Shown: positions 32,098 through 42,199 of the stretch, piece by piece | Position numbering within the stretch: the first letter of the stretch is position 1 | How the letters are laid out: every line of letters starts with the position of its first letter | Assembly: GCA_003577105.1 (NCBI GenBank) | Contig: QEUQ01000002.1 | Span: 62,001 to 126,000 of the forward strand | DNA: 64,000 nt | Reading direction: 5' to 3' | Source of the DNA: Acidobacteriota bacterium | GTDB lineage: Bacteria; Actinomycetota; Acidimicrobiia; ATN3 | Notes under the pieces: model-generated | What the model was told of the DNA's origin: nothing | What the model saw: the letters and a program-made list of their open reading frames with translations, nothing else | Database searches by the model: none | Translations under genes and position numbers: made by a program

Positions 32098-33492
32098 TCA
32101 GGAGCGCGTCAGGTCAAGACGGGTAATGCTATGCGGAGGCAATTGCACCCGGGGTAGCGTGACAGCCGAAGTCACAGGTTGGACCCTATCGGGCTCAGCA
32201 AACGAATTTCGTGCGAATGGACCGTCGCCCGCCAGCGTCTCGATCTGCGATATGCCATCCCACCCCTCAATCACCACTTCAATCTCGGAAGACGGATGGC
32301 GGTTGATGGCATAAAGCGTTACTCCGCCTCCGTCGCCAGCGAGTCCAACCGCCTCCACAAAGGGGACTTCGAAGGTCCTCGGCATCCGTCCAAGCTCAGG
32401 TGCCTCGAAAGTAGGTGAGCCGTCCACCTCGACACGCACGGCCTCCTTGCCGGCGGCATCGCGATACATCTTGAATACGTGGTAAACCGGCGTGGCAAAC
32501 ACTCCGCCCTCTTCGGTCTGTATCAGTCCGAGCACATTTACGAGCTGGGCGTAGCAGGCCATCGTGACCCAGCTAGCACGCTCAATAATGCGGTGAAAGA
32601 CGCTGGCGGCAAAGAGCGCGTCGCGTATCGGAGCCGACTCGCCTGATTCCGCAGTACCTCGCAACTCGTCGTCACAGGACCACACCGCCCATTCATCTAG
32701 CGCGAGCCGAATCGGAAGATCCTTCGCGCGAATGAGACCGATCATTTCATCGAGGCTTCGCCCCAAGGTGTATGCGGCCGCCGTGACCGTCATGTAGCCG
32801 TCTCGGGTGTCCTCGAGGCATCCGGCCTCGGGGCCGGGGGCATAGAAATGGAGCGAGAGCCACTTCAACTTCCGACCAATGCGATCCAAGACTGCCTCGT
32901 TCCAGTTGAGGTAGTTGCGCGCGTCGGCCCCAACCCCAACCAAGTCAAGTCCCGGCTCGGCTGCCAGCATCGAGTCGGCAAAGACCTCAGCGCGCCTCGC
33001 GTACTCAACAGGACCCTGGTGGCCGGTCTCCCAGGGCCCGAATACCTCATTTCCGAGACTCCACGTGCCGACCCGGCCACCTGTGTACCGAACCCACTCA
33101 GCGGCCTCAGCTGGGGTGCCGGTGCCCATGTTCACGGTGAGATAGGGCACCCCTCCGACCCGCTCGCAGAACTCCAAAAACTCGTCTGTTCCAAAGGCAT
33201 TGGATTCGAGTGCGCCTAGACCTACTCTGGACCAAAACGTGTCTAGACCGTCAACTCTTTGGTCCCCAACCCCCTCCCACCAGTGGTATTCGGCAGCGAA
33301 GCATCCGCCTGGATAACGGATAAGGACCGGTTCAAGGGCCTCCACAAGCTGAACGACCCGGGGAACCAGGCGCCCTGCCTCGTCGCACAAACCGCCGTAG
33401 ACACCCCGCCCCATGTGCTCGACAAAATGGCTGAACACTCGGGAGTCAAGGGTACCGAGCCTTGAGTCGAGGTCGATTGCGATCCTGGTCAC
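32098..33492 (-). CDS. GH51 alpha-L-arabinofuranosidase
   Basis: 464 residues from GTG 33492. Typical GH51 features: FSHFVEHMGRGVYGG at the N-terminus, IRYPGGCFAAEYHW, the acid/base E149 in SLGNEVFGPW, and the nucleophile E267 in LALDEWAVWS, followed by a C-terminal beta-sandwich. There is no signal peptide, so it acts in the cytoplasm on arabino-oligosaccharides or arabinosides taken up by the cell. No sugar transporter is next to it. The frame could extend to 33558 but that part overlaps the upstream gene. Confidence 0.9.
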   Translation of the reverse strand: MTRIAIDLDSRLGTLDSRVFSHFVEHMGRGVYGGLCDEAGRLVPRVVQLVEALEPVLIRYPGGCFAAEYHWWEGVGDQRVDGLDTFWSRVGLGALESNAFGTDEFLEFCERVGGVPYLTVNMGTGTPAEAAEWVRYTGGRVGTWSLGNEVFGPWETGHQGPVEYARRAEVFADSMLAAEPGLDLVGVGADARNYLNWNEAVLDRIGRKLKWLSLHFYAPGPEAGCLEDTRDGYMTVTAAAYTLGRSLDEMIGLIRAKDLPIRLALDEWAVWSCDDELRGTAESGESAPIRDALFAASVFHRIIERASWVTMACYAQLVNVLGLIQTEEGGVFATPVYHVFKMYRDAAGKEAVRVEVDGSPTFEAPELGRMPRTFEVPFVEAVGLAGDGGGVTLYAINRHPSSEIEVVIEGWDGISQIETLAGDGPFARNSFAEPDRVQPVTSAVTLPRVQLPPHSITRLDLTRS

Positions 33493-33520
33493 AGCTGAAC
33501 CACCGAGGCAACCTCGCCAC

Positions 33521-33829
33521 CTATCGCGATCGAGCTCCAACAGCGATCGCGAGAGCAACGCTCGTCGATGATGCCGCTATCGCAAACCCGCCGACGTCTC
33601 GCCCAAGCGTGATGAAGAAGAGAAAGATCGACATGAGGACAAGCGCAATGATGATCGCGGCAGCCCTGTAGTAGCGCACGCTTGCCTCGCTGGCGGGGTT
33701 CAGCGGGTGCTGACGCCATCGCCTGAACGGATTTCTGCTTGAACGGCGCCGAGCCTCGCGCTCCTCATGAAGGAACTCCTCGTCTGTCTTGCCCTGAAAG
33801 TGATCTGATCCTTCTTCACCTTGCGGCAT
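33521..33829 (-). CDS. small membrane protein, unknown
   Basis: 102 residues. A charged cytosolic N-terminal half (Glu/Arg/His rich) leads to two hydrophobic segments, YYRAAAIIIALVLMSIFLFF and GGFAIAASSTSVALAIAV. It is on the minus strand immediately upstream of the GH51 gene. No family is recognised. Confidence 0.6.
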   Translation of the reverse strand: MPQGEEGSDHFQGKTDEEFLHEEREARRRSSRNPFRRWRQHPLNPASEASVRYYRAAAIIIALVLMSIFLFFITLGRDVGGFAIAASSTSVALAIAVGARSR

Positions 33830-33967
33830 CTAAACTCCTGGCCATTGAGTCACATACTTTCACTTTGGGGGCATGCAGCCCACGCTTTCGCCCTGGCCTC
33901 TGCACCCGATGGCAGCGAGTTGAATGCTACGTCGAGATTCGCGATCGCGCCGCGAATTGGCAGCGTC

Positions 33968-35710
33968 TTAGTCTGCCGCAGCATCATTCTCCAGCCGCCT
34001 CATGAGGTACATTCGCCCACCCCTCGTCCAGCTCCTCCATTCCACAATCTCCACCACTTCGTAGCCGTCCCTCTCGTCAAGTCCGAGTGCCCACTCGGGG
34101 TCGATCGAGGGCGCGTACTCGCTGAGCCACCAGGAGCTCGGCAGTCGAGCTCGCGGAGGCGCCTCGTTCTCGCCGAAATGGTATGTGTCCCATTCGAAAC
34201 CCCCGTCGATCTTCTCCAACGGAACGCCTGAATTCGCAAGTTCCTCAAGTCGCCCCCAGGCGGCGTTGCGCTGAGCCATCCAGTCCTGCATTCCAAGGAG
34301 GGCGAAGGCGGCAAGCGCTACCGTAACCAGGTTTGCGGCGAACGAGCGTGCGCCGATCCTTGTGGCACGCACCGCTACGACCGGCGCGATGCAAACCACG
34401 ACGGGGATCAGGTATCGGTCATATCCGACCCGGGCGTCGCCGAGCGCCAGCCCCAACGGGGCAGCTGCCACAAGCTGAAACAAGCCAATCCAGACGAGGA
34501 GGCGCTCACCCCCTGACTCATTGGCGTGGCATTCGGCTTCATCGCGAGTGTCCGAGAGCCGGTTTGGCCTGCCGCGAGCCAATCCCCACCCCAGCCCGGC
34601 CGACGCACAGGCCACGACCACCGTCACTGCAACCCAGATCAACCATGAGTAGTCGGGCCTGTCACCTCCCCCAATTCCATTGCGGGCCACAATTGACCCC
34701 CACGACATATACGGCATGGTCAGACCGAAAACGCCCGCAATGACCGCGATCAAAGGACCTAGCACGATCGGCAGGCGACTCCGCGGCTCCCCGTCGGCGC
34801 CCGGAATGCGCCTCTGCTTCAGATATCGCAGGAGCATGGCCAATGCGGGACCCAGGAGGAAGAACGCTAGATACAGCCAGGCGTAAGCAGGAAACACGAA
34901 CGTCATCTTTGCCAGATTGACAAAGGAAGGCATCAGCGCTGAAGTCCCATATTTGTCCATCGACTTCGTCGCGCCACCCTGCATCTCCAGGAGAGCGAAA
35001 GTAGCCGCAACGCCGAGCAACGCCGTACCGATCATTGCGACAGATTCGCTTAGCTTCAGCTGCCGTACCTCGTGAGGCACCGGCTTCGAAGTCCCGAAAC
35101 CGCGCCAACTCCCCCACCGAGAGATAACAGGCGCCACCAGGCAAGCCAGCACGACTGCCAGGCCGAGCGGACGGACTGGAATCGATACAGCCGCTGCGGC
35201 ACCCACCCAGGCGGCACTTCTTGTGGATCGCTCATTCCACCAGCGCAGCGCCATCAGACATGCGAGCGCAACGAAGAGTGAATACGGAATGTCAGTCATG
35301 AGCACGCCGCCCATCGGGAGAGTGACGGGCCCGGCGACCACCGCAAGTGAAACAGCCAGCGCCCAAGCTCTGCTCGCGCCAAGCTTCAGCGAGGTGGCAA
35401 AGACAAGCATTCCCATGCCCCAGAGAGCGAATGGCATCCACACACGAGCGGCCCAAAGGCTCTGGCCGAAAAGCCAAGAAGTCCCAGCTGAAACGTAGAT
35501 AGGCAAGAACGCTGGAGCAATGGCCGTCGGCGACGCCCGGAGCACCCCGGCGGAGGCGAGCCGAAACGCCGGCAGCGCATACGCGTACTCGTCGATTAGC
35601 GCGCCGCGAAACCGCAACCCGCCCATGACAGCCCCGATCAAGATCGGTACTGCGAGGATCGCACCAACGGCAGGCGCCCTCAGCTGAATTGGCCGTGCAG
35701 GCTCGGGCAT
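33968..35710 (-). CDS. GT-C-like polytopic membrane glycosyltransferase
   Basis: About 580 residues with 10-12 membrane helices. The early extracytoplasmic loop has GALIDEYAYALPAF, the acidic pair expected of GT-C (ArnT/PMT-like) enzymes that use polyprenyl-phosphate sugars. The C-terminal ~100 residues form a soluble outer domain. ATG 35710 lies four bases after the stop of the alcohol dehydrogenase gene; an alternative start at 35734 overlaps it. It probably decorates a cell-envelope glycan or protein. Donor and acceptor are unknown. Confidence 0.7.
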   Translation of the reverse strand: MPEPARPIQLRAPAVGAILAVPILIGAVMGGLRFRGALIDEYAYALPAFRLASAGVLRASPTAIAPAFLPIYVSAGTSWLFGQSLWAARVWMPFALWGMGMLVFATSLKLGASRAWALAVSLAVVAGPVTLPMGGVLMTDIPYSLFVALACLMALRWWNERSTRSAAWVGAAAAVSIPVRPLGLAVVLACLVAPVISRWGSWRGFGTSKPVPHEVRQLKLSESVAMIGTALLGVAATFALLEMQGGATKSMDKYGTSALMPSFVNLAKMTFVFPAYAWLYLAFFLLGPALAMLLRYLKQRRIPGADGEPRSRLPIVLGPLIAVIAGVFGLTMPYMSWGSIVARNGIGGGDRPDYSWLIWVAVTVVVACASAGLGWGLARGRPNRLSDTRDEAECHANESGGERLLVWIGLFQLVAAAPLGLALGDARVGYDRYLIPVVVCIAPVVAVRATRIGARSFAANLVTVALAAFALLGMQDWMAQRNAAWGRLEELANSGVPLEKIDGGFEWDTYHFGENEAPPRARLPSSWWLSEYAPSIDPEWALGLDERDGYEVVEIVEWRSWTRGGRMYLMRRLENDAAAD

Positions 35711-35714
35711 TGTG

Positions 35715-36752
35715 CTAGTTCTCGTTGGCATCAACTGACAGGAGGATCTTCGCCTGCTCGTTGGGGCCCATCAGTTCAGCGAAGCTCTCGCCTGCTCTGG
35801 ATAAGGGCCGAATCTCGCTTATCACTAGAGATGGGTCGAATTCCACGCTCTCAATCAACTCGACCGCCTTTCCGAACTCCTCAGTGGTATAGGCAATTAC
35901 TCCCTGCACAGATACCTCTTTGACGACCCAGATGATCGACGAAATCTTGAGCATCTCCGCGGGATCTGCCACGCCTGCCAATATCACCTCGCCGCCCGGC
36001 CTAACAAGACCAATTGCCTCTCCCGGTGTCCCCGATCGACCTGCGCATTCGAATACGATCTCCGGACTCTTGGCCATGGTTGTACTCAGTCGCGTCGCGC
36101 GATCCACCACGGTGGTGGCGCCAAGAGAGGCTGCCAAGTTGGCACGATACGGCGACGGCTCCGAGACACCTACTTCGCCTGCTCCGAGATGTCTTAGAGC
36201 GGCTATTGTCAGCAGTCCGATAGGCCCGGCGCCTATGACCGCAACGTCCATGCCGGGCTGAAATCTAGACGCGCCCATAGCGTGTAGAGCGACCGCCAAC
36301 GGCTCGCACAGCGCTGCGACCTGTAACGAGCTCTCATCGGAAAGTACAAAACAACTGCTAGCTGGCACCTCGACATACTCCGCAAACCCTCCGGGGATAA
36401 CAATCCCGATTGACGTGGATTGCTGCCGGTGACACCTCTGAGTTGCCCCTTCGGCGCATGATGGGCACTGCTCATCTCCGGGCGAGCATCGCTCAGCTGG
36501 AAGCACAACCACTCTGTCGCCCTCGGATAGCGCCGAAACGCCGGCGCCAACAGAATCGACTATGCCGGTTAGCTCATGCCCCATTACGAGGCCTGCGGGG
36601 GCAAGCGGAGATCCCAAGAAGTGCAAGTCGGAGCCGCAGATCCCGCAGTAGGCAACCCTAAGCAAGACCCAGCCCGGCCGCGGCTCAGACGGCCTTTCAA
36701 TTTCCGCGAAATTGACCCCGCCTGAGTCGCTGACCACTGCAGCTTGCATCAT
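35715..36752 (-). CDS. zinc-dependent medium-chain alcohol (polyol) dehydrogenase
   Basis: About 345 residues from ATG 36752. Catalytic zinc ligands lie in CGICGSDLHF and GHELTGIVDSVG. The structural zinc loop is CSPGDEQCPSCAEGATQRC. The NAD-binding GxGxxG is AVIGAGPIGLL. This matches the sorbitol/threonine dehydrogenase branch of the MDR family. It oxidises a secondary alcohol or sugar alcohol, with the substrate uncertain. It is tightly followed by the membrane glycosyltransferase gene, which suggests one transcript. The frame upstream to 36854 is probably untranslated. Confidence 0.85.
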   Translation of the reverse strand: MMQAAVVSDSGGVNFAEIERPSEPRPGWVLLRVAYCGICGSDLHFLGSPLAPAGLVMGHELTGIVDSVGAGVSALSEGDRVVVLPAERCSPGDEQCPSCAEGATQRCHRQQSTSIGIVIPGGFAEYVEVPASSCFVLSDESSLQVAALCEPLAVALHAMGASRFQPGMDVAVIGAGPIGLLTIAALRHLGAGEVGVSEPSPYRANLAASLGATTVVDRATRLSTTMAKSPEIVFECAGRSGTPGEAIGLVRPGGEVILAGVADPAEMLKISSIIWVVKEVSVQGVIAYTTEEFGKAVELIESVEFDPSLVISEIRPLSRAGESFAELMGPNEQAKILLSVDANEN

Positions 36753-37056
36753 CGAAATCATCTCTGTTTCCGCACGTCCATCTCGATTGCCAGGAACGAG
36801 AACCCAGCTGCCGTCGAAACCGCGCATCCCGGTGAAACGCGCGACCACCGACACACGTAGTCAGTGTCGTGAGCTCCCGTGCAGCTTTGACGCGGATTTG
36901 AGGACTCCGTCCTCGGTCGAAACTGCCCGGGAAGTTCGCCGGAATAGTAAGCTATGAGTACCGCATGATCCCGGCCAAACCGAGCGACCGGAACACTGCC
37001 AAGTGTCGGCCGAGAAGCTCATGCGGACCCGGGGATCTGGCGTTAGGGAGACTCAG

Positions 37057-39570
37057 TTGAGAAAAGTACTTCGTCTAGTACTGCCATTGTCGTTGTGGCT
37101 AGCTCTCATGCCGATCGGATCTCCAAGTGCGTTCGCGGTGAATGAAGCGACGTGTGACTGCTGGCAGCGTATTCGCCCGCCAGACTGGACCGGCGATTTC
37201 CCCGTTAGTCACTCTGCCCCGGCCGCAGCCTGGGACGCGAAGCGAAACAAGATGGTCAAGTTCGGGGGTAAGGGATGGATTGGAACATCACTGGACTCGA
37301 CCTGGGAGTGGGATGGCCTCAACTGGACGCAACTTGCTCCTCCGACTACTCCCCCGTCTCGTTATGGGGCGGCGATGGGCTTCGATCACAAGCGCGGCGT
37401 AATTGTCATGTTTGGTGGATATAAGGAAACGGGCTTCTTCCCTCTGCAATTCGACACGTGGGAGTACGACGGAACCGACTGGTACATGCCGCCCTCAGGG
37501 AATCTTCCAGGGCTTGGCGGAACTGCCACTGACACTCCCGCTGCTGCACTTCTCGGACTAGGAACGTACGCCGGTCAGTTCCAGGGCAGCTTGGTCTGGG
37601 ACGCGGACCGCGAAGAGCTTGTCCTCATTGGCGGCACCACCGCCGACATGCTGACATCGATGTACGCCCCATTTCCGGAGACCTGGTCGTATTCCGGAGG
37701 ACAGTGGACAAAACGATCTCCGGCCACCGTTCCCCCACCGCGGACCCGCCCCGCGCTCATGGCCGACCCCGCGCGATCACAGATAGTCATGTGGGGCGGG
37801 AGCACCAAGGTTCCGCCATCAGGTGCAGACACTACGGAGACCATGGCTACGGTCAACAGCATGATCACCGACACTTGGGTGTGGAACGGCTCGAATTGGG
37901 GGCAAGTCGTGACCAGCCACACTCCAGATCCCCGTCTACAAGCTTTCGGAGGCGACGGAAACCAGAACACGCCGCCCCAGCTTTTTGGTGGCCAGTCGGC
38001 CACCGGCCAAGACGTCGATGAAGACGGAGAGCTCGAACTCTTACTGGGAACCTTGGATGACTTGTGGACCTGGACTGGTTCGGACTGGCAACGCCAACTG
38101 ACCAATAGTGAGGTGGTCGACCGCAAGGGTTCGGCCGGGCGCAACGAGCATGCAATGGCCTATGACACGCTACGAGAGCAGGCTGTCATCTTTGGCGGAT
38201 ATTCCCTCGGCGGAGTCGATGAGTCAACGGCCACCTGGACCTGGCAGCCACCATTCGGAAACCCGATGCTCGCGCGTCAGTATTTCGCCGAGGGCTATAC
38301 CGGCGGTATGTACCCGTTCGACGAATACATGACCGTCTTGAATCAGTCTCCGGACGCGGGAACGGTCCGCTTCCGATTCCTCACCGACGGCGGCGGCATA
38401 GTCGATCGGGACTATGCAATAGCGGGGCAATCGCGCTTCACGCTCAAGGTCAACGACGTACTCGGCAGCGGGGTTTCACACGGCACCATCGTCTTCTCGG
38501 ACCGGCCCGTCTATACAGAGCGCCCGATGTACTTCAACTACGCGGGTAATCAGGGAGGGCACGTTGACCCAGGCGCACAGGACCTCTTCAAGCAGTTCTA
38601 TTTTCCTGAGGGCTACATCGGACCTGGATTTGACAGCTATTTCACGATGCTGAATCCCAATGCCTTCCCAGTAACAGTGGATATCTCCTATCTGCTTGCA
38701 GGCGGAGGCACGCAAGTCAAGACCCATACAATCGGCGCTAACGCCCGTCTGACGGTAAACGTCCGCAATGAGGGAATAGCCACTGCTGAATTCGGGGCGA
38801 GGATTCAGGCGCGCGACGGGTTCATCCACGTCGAGCAGCCGATCTATTTCAACTACATGAGCGGAATTAGAGACGGCTCGGTCAACAAGGGTCAGGTAAT
38901 GCTCTCGGAAACCGCTGAGTTTGCCGAGGGTTACACCGGCGCAGGCTTCGCCGAGTACCTCACTCTCATCAACCCAAACCCAGCACCCGCCACAGTAGCG
39001 ATTACCTATATGACCGAGACCGCGCCGACAAAGACTACGCCGCATGTGATCCCGGCCAATGGCCGATATACCGTTCACGTCAACGCGGACTTGGGCTTTG
39101 GCCGCAGCCACAGCACTCGAATTGTGGCAGACCAGCCGATAGCGGCTGCAAGGCCAATGTACTTCGACTATGGCGGCCCCAATGGGTGGACCGGGGGCAC
39201 AGTTGGCATCGGATTCTCCGCATCGCAGTGGGCGCTGCTGCCTGAAGGCTTTGTCAACAACGGGACGTTTGACACGTTCGTCACGCTCGGCAACCCCCAC
39301 GACACTCCCACAGAGGTGACGGCTACCTACGTCTTCCCGTCGGGATGGAATGTCATCGACGTCCTGACGATTCCGGCCAACGGACGGCTCACTCGCAAGG
39401 TGAACGACGTCGTCGCATCTCCTCAGCCATTCTCGGTGTTTGTGATAACCACCGATCCGTCTAAGTCGGTACTTGTCGAGCGCCCCATGTACTTCAACTA
39501 CAACGGCTGGCCCGGCGGAAGTGCGTCTGCTGGATTCAACGCCTCCCCGTACCCGCGCTATTACCCGTGA
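37057..39570 (+). CDS. large secreted protein: kelch propeller plus four surface repeats
   Basis: 837 residues from TTG 37057, chosen because AGGGAG lies six bases upstream and the codon opens a clean signal peptide (MRKVLRLVLPLSLWLALMPI, cleavage after SAFA). Residues ~30-400 hold five kelch-type strands (MVKFGG, IVMFGGY, LVLIGGT, IVMWGGS, AVIFGGY). Residues ~405-837 are four repeats of ~105-110 residues, each opening with EGY/EGF plus an F-x-x-Y/F-x-T block and closing with RPMYF-N/D-Y (QPIYFNY in one copy). No membrane anchor or sorting signal is visible. Probably extracellular; ligand unknown. Confidence 0.8.
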   Translation: MRKVLRLVLPLSLWLALMPIGSPSAFAVNEATCDCWQRIRPPDWTGDFPVSHSAPAAAWDAKRNKMVKFGGKGWIGTSLDSTWEWDGLNWTQLAPPTTPPSRYGAAMGFDHKRGVIVMFGGYKETGFFPLQFDTWEYDGTDWYMPPSGNLPGLGGTATDTPAAALLGLGTYAGQFQGSLVWDADREELVLIGGTTADMLTSMYAPFPETWSYSGGQWTKRSPATVPPPRTRPALMADPARSQIVMWGGSTKVPPSGADTTETMATVNSMITDTWVWNGSNWGQVVTSHTPDPRLQAFGGDGNQNTPPQLFGGQSATGQDVDEDGELELLLGTLDDLWTWTGSDWQRQLTNSEVVDRKGSAGRNEHAMAYDTLREQAVIFGGYSLGGVDESTATWTWQPPFGNPMLARQYFAEGYTGGMYPFDEYMTVLNQSPDAGTVRFRFLTDGGGIVDRDYAIAGQSRFTLKVNDVLGSGVSHGTIVFSDRPVYTERPMYFNYAGNQGGHVDPGAQDLFKQFYFPEGYIGPGFDSYFTMLNPNAFPVTVDISYLLAGGGTQVKTHTIGANARLTVNVRNEGIATAEFGARIQARDGFIHVEQPIYFNYMSGIRDGSVNKGQVMLSETAEFAEGYTGAGFAEYLTLINPNPAPATVAITYMTETAPTKTTPHVIPANGRYTVHVNADLGFGRSHSTRIVADQPIAAARPMYFDYGGPNGWTGGTVGIGFSASQWALLPEGFVNNGTFDTFVTLGNPHDTPTEVTATYVFPSGWNVIDVLTIPANGRLTRKVNDVVASPQPFSVFVITTDPSKSVLVERPMYFNYNGWPGGSASAGFNASPYPRYYP

Positions 39571-39615
39571 ATTGAAGAGCAAACCGACGTCAAGACCTCG
39601 GCTGAACCCGATCCG

Positions 39616-40080
39616 CTAGTCCCACCTCTTGGCCATCACCAAGAGGCGAGCCTTGAGGCCTCTACGCTCGCAGAAATTCTTGGCATCGCGATGACCAGGG
39701 AGCACACCCATCTCGACTCCGACCGCGTCGGATTCACGCGCCCACTCCTCTGCAGCTTCCAGCAGGCTCGACGCAATCCCGTCTCGCCGATTGTCGTCTT
39801 GAACAAATAGCCACTCCACCCGGCACATTTTCCTGCCGACGACGGACCCCTCGAGGTCCACGAGTACAGCAAGGGCGACGCCCGTCAGTGCCGTTCCGAT
39901 GTCATTGACCGAGCAAAGAATCTCCGAAGAAGCGATTGCCTCGGTCAGCCTGCCCTCGAGGTCTTGCCCAAGACCCTCATGATCCTCCCACTGGCCGCGA
40001 TATTGCGCCTGCTCGAAGCGCCACTGCTCATAGAGGGCCATCACCTCGATGAGATCATCGTGACGCATTTCCCGGATCAT
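39616..40080 (-). CDS. GNAT-family N-acetyltransferase
   Basis: 154 residues. The acetyl-CoA-binding motif A is VEWLFVQDDNRRDGIASSLL, with the Arg/Gly pyrophosphate loop QDDNRRDGIASS; GVLPGHRDAKNFCERRGLKA is the usual motif B end. It acetylates an amine on an unknown substrate (small molecule or protein). It is isolated on the minus strand, 46 bp downstream of the next gene's end. Confidence 0.82.
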   Translation of the reverse strand: MIREMRHDDLIEVMALYEQWRFEQAQYRGQWEDHEGLGQDLEGRLTEAIASSEILCSVNDIGTALTGVALAVLVDLEGSVVGRKMCRVEWLFVQDDNRRDGIASSLLEAAEEWARESDAVGVEMGVLPGHRDAKNFCERRGLKARLLVMAKRWD

Positions 40081-40126
40081 GGTCGCGTTCTCTGTGGGCT
40101 CCCGCTGCCGGTCACGAGTGTCTCAG

Positions 40127-40831
40127 CTACTCGCGCGAATCCAGCTCCTGGCGGACCCGCGCAATAACAGTCTTGCGGCCCCTATGGGACGTCTCATACT
40201 CGGAGAGCTCTCTGAGTTCATCCTCAGTGAGCCCGCCAAGACGAGCGTTGATTTGCGCGGCAGAAAGCGACTCATAGTCCGTGATTGCGAGATGCCCCGA
40301 ATCGCCTGTTGGCGGCAGGCTGGTCACCGCCGACGTGGTGGCGACAGAATCGTCGCCCTCAGCCGATCGCCCCTCACCAGCAAGTCCAGCCAGCCCCCGA
40401 ATTCGGCTGCCCGGTCTTCTTCCCGCCCGGGCAAGACGGCTCCCCATTTGCTCCTGAGCGACCTTAATGACTTCTTCGCCCGTCTCGGCCACCTCGCTAA
40501 GCGGGGTCTGCGTGACGATGTCAGATGCGGCCTGCTGCGCTTGCTTCACGACCACGTCACCGACCTTGCGAACGGCCGAGAATGGAGCCTCGCTCGACCT
40601 CGAGTCCACCTCGTCGATGACTCTCTTGATTTGCCTCTTGCCCACGCTCTTGGCAACTGACATTTGATTGTTGACGGCAGCGTCGACCTGTCTCTGCTGA
40701 CGGCGGCCACGCTCGATTGCCTCGTTCAAGAACTCCTCGGCCTGTTCGCGTATGAGAAGAATCGCGCCAAGGGGTGCATAGAGAACCAAGTCCCGAATGA
40801 AGTCGCCCGGACCCTCCGATCGGTTACCCAT
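40127..40831 (-). CDS. conserved protein with C-terminal helical motif, unknown
   Basis: 234 residues. An N-terminal amphipathic part (DLVLYAPLGAILLIREQAEE) is followed by a long basic helical region, a disordered Gly/Ser/Arg stretch, and a conserved-looking C-terminal block (ITDYESLSAAQINARLGGL, then ELSEYETSHRGRKTVIARV). From memory the last block recurs in actinobacterial proteins of unknown function and may be a small interaction module. No catalytic motif is visible. Confidence 0.65.
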   Translation of the reverse strand: MGNRSEGPGDFIRDLVLYAPLGAILLIREQAEEFLNEAIERGRRQQRQVDAAVNNQMSVAKSVGKRQIKRVIDEVDSRSSEAPFSAVRKVGDVVVKQAQQAASDIVTQTPLSEVAETGEEVIKVAQEQMGSRLARAGRRPGSRIRGLAGLAGEGRSAEGDDSVATTSAVTSLPPTGDSGHLAITDYESLSAAQINARLGGLTEDELRELSEYETSHRGRKTVIARVRQELDSRE

Positions 40832-40924
40832 TACCTAACCTTTCCGCGATTGCTGGCAATCCTGCATACCGCCACGTTGTCCCACACCCAACACGATAAC
40901 CCGCCCAAGATCTATAGACGCCTC

Positions 40925-42196
40925 TCAGCTGTCGGTCCCTTCAAGAGCTTTCTGAGGCATGAGTCTTCGAACTGCGTGAACTAGACCCCAGGCGGCCGGG
41001 GGCATGAGAACTAGTAGCACGGGTAGTCGGTATCTGTAGTCCGGGTCTAAGATCGTGAATGCGACGCCCAGGCTTGCACCAGCCGACATAGCCCAGAAGA
41101 TCAAGCCGCGCCTTGCCTCCTTGAAGAAAAATGCGCACGCTGCGAAGATCGCCACGACGCAAAACTGGATCCCCATCGCAAGACTAGCCGGGCCCAATCC
41201 GGGCGCAGTTGGAAGCCAGAGAAACAGCACTTTCAACCCAGCCCGCGAAGCGAAATCGGCCGGGTGCTGTCTCATCCTTTCTAAGGCGATCCGAGTGAGT
41301 ACCCGATCCGCCTCGCCCTCGCTCAACCCTGACGCTTCCTCAGGGTAGGTCACATCGACCCCTACGGTCCCCCTGCCCTGCAATGTCCACTCAGTTGCCT
41401 GAATTAGCTGCCAGCCGTTGCGCGTGGAGAGGGGGTAGAAACCGCCAAACTCAGCCGCGTTACGAATGCCCCACGGCGCAATCACGACTAACATGCCGGC
41501 GATTGCGCACAGGATCATCGAAGCGCGCAACCTCTTGGACGCTCTGATCCAAGGTGAAACGATCCATAGCACGGCCGGAAGCCCGAGCGAGAGCGAGAGC
41601 GGCCGCACCAGCGCACTGGCACCCAAGGCAGCTCCTGCTGCACCAGCCCGCCCGATCCTCTGCCATTTCGACTGCACTTCAGCTGGTGCCTCAATCGGCG
41701 GCAAGGCCGTGACCAAGCAGAAGACGCCCAGAAGTAGCAGACTCAGACCGAGGACGTCGCTTATCGGATATGCCTCCCACATTGCGAGTTGCGGTGCAGT
41801 GGCGGCGCCAAGGCCCGCGACGACAGCAACGCTCGGTCCGTAAATAACGCGCGCAATTCGCGCAACAAGGACAGCGGCTGCTCCGCCAACGAGCCACTGA
41901 GCGGCCACCACTGCACGGCCCGCCTCACCAAAGAGTGCGACGAATGGGGCGATGAAGAGTGGGTAACCCGGCGGATACGTTGCCGACGGCACTCCGTTCA
42001 GTCGGAACCCACTCCCGGTAAAGACTCCCCTGGAGAGCTCCACATAAGTAGGTGTGTCCCCTGCTGCTCCAACCTTGAAATCCATCATGGTCGCAAAGTA
42101 GAGAATTCCGGTCGCAACAGCGACCCCAAAGATTAGCCAGTCGCGTCGCCTGTGCCCCGCCACTCTATGGAATGTCATTCGCAGGTTTTCAACCAT
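40925..42196 (-). CDS. GT-C-like membrane glycosyltransferase
   Basis: 423 residues with about 10 membrane helices. VGAAGDTPTYVELSRGVF in the first outer loop carries the Asp of GT-C enzymes, followed by the SATYPPGYPLFIAP motif common in dolichyl-phosphate-mannose-type transferases. The gene starts three bases after the lnt stop. In mycobacteria Lnt is fused to polyprenol-phosphate-mannose synthase (Ppm1), so pairing Lnt with an enzyme that probably uses such a donor makes sense. The acceptor is unknown. Confidence 0.7.
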   Translation of the reverse strand: MVENLRMTFHRVAGHRRRDWLIFGVAVATGILYFATMMDFKVGAAGDTPTYVELSRGVFTGSGFRLNGVPSATYPPGYPLFIAPFVALFGEAGRAVVAAQWLVGGAAAVLVARIARVIYGPSVAVVAGLGAATAPQLAMWEAYPISDVLGLSLLLLGVFCLVTALPPIEAPAEVQSKWQRIGRAGAAGAALGASALVRPLSLSLGLPAVLWIVSPWIRASKRLRASMILCAIAGMLVVIAPWGIRNAAEFGGFYPLSTRNGWQLIQATEWTLQGRGTVGVDVTYPEEASGLSEGEADRVLTRIALERMRQHPADFASRAGLKVLFLWLPTAPGLGPASLAMGIQFCVVAIFAACAFFFKEARRGLIFWAMSAGASLGVAFTILDPDYRYRLPVLLVLMPPAAWGLVHAVRRLMPQKALEGTDS

Positions 42197-42199
42197 TGC

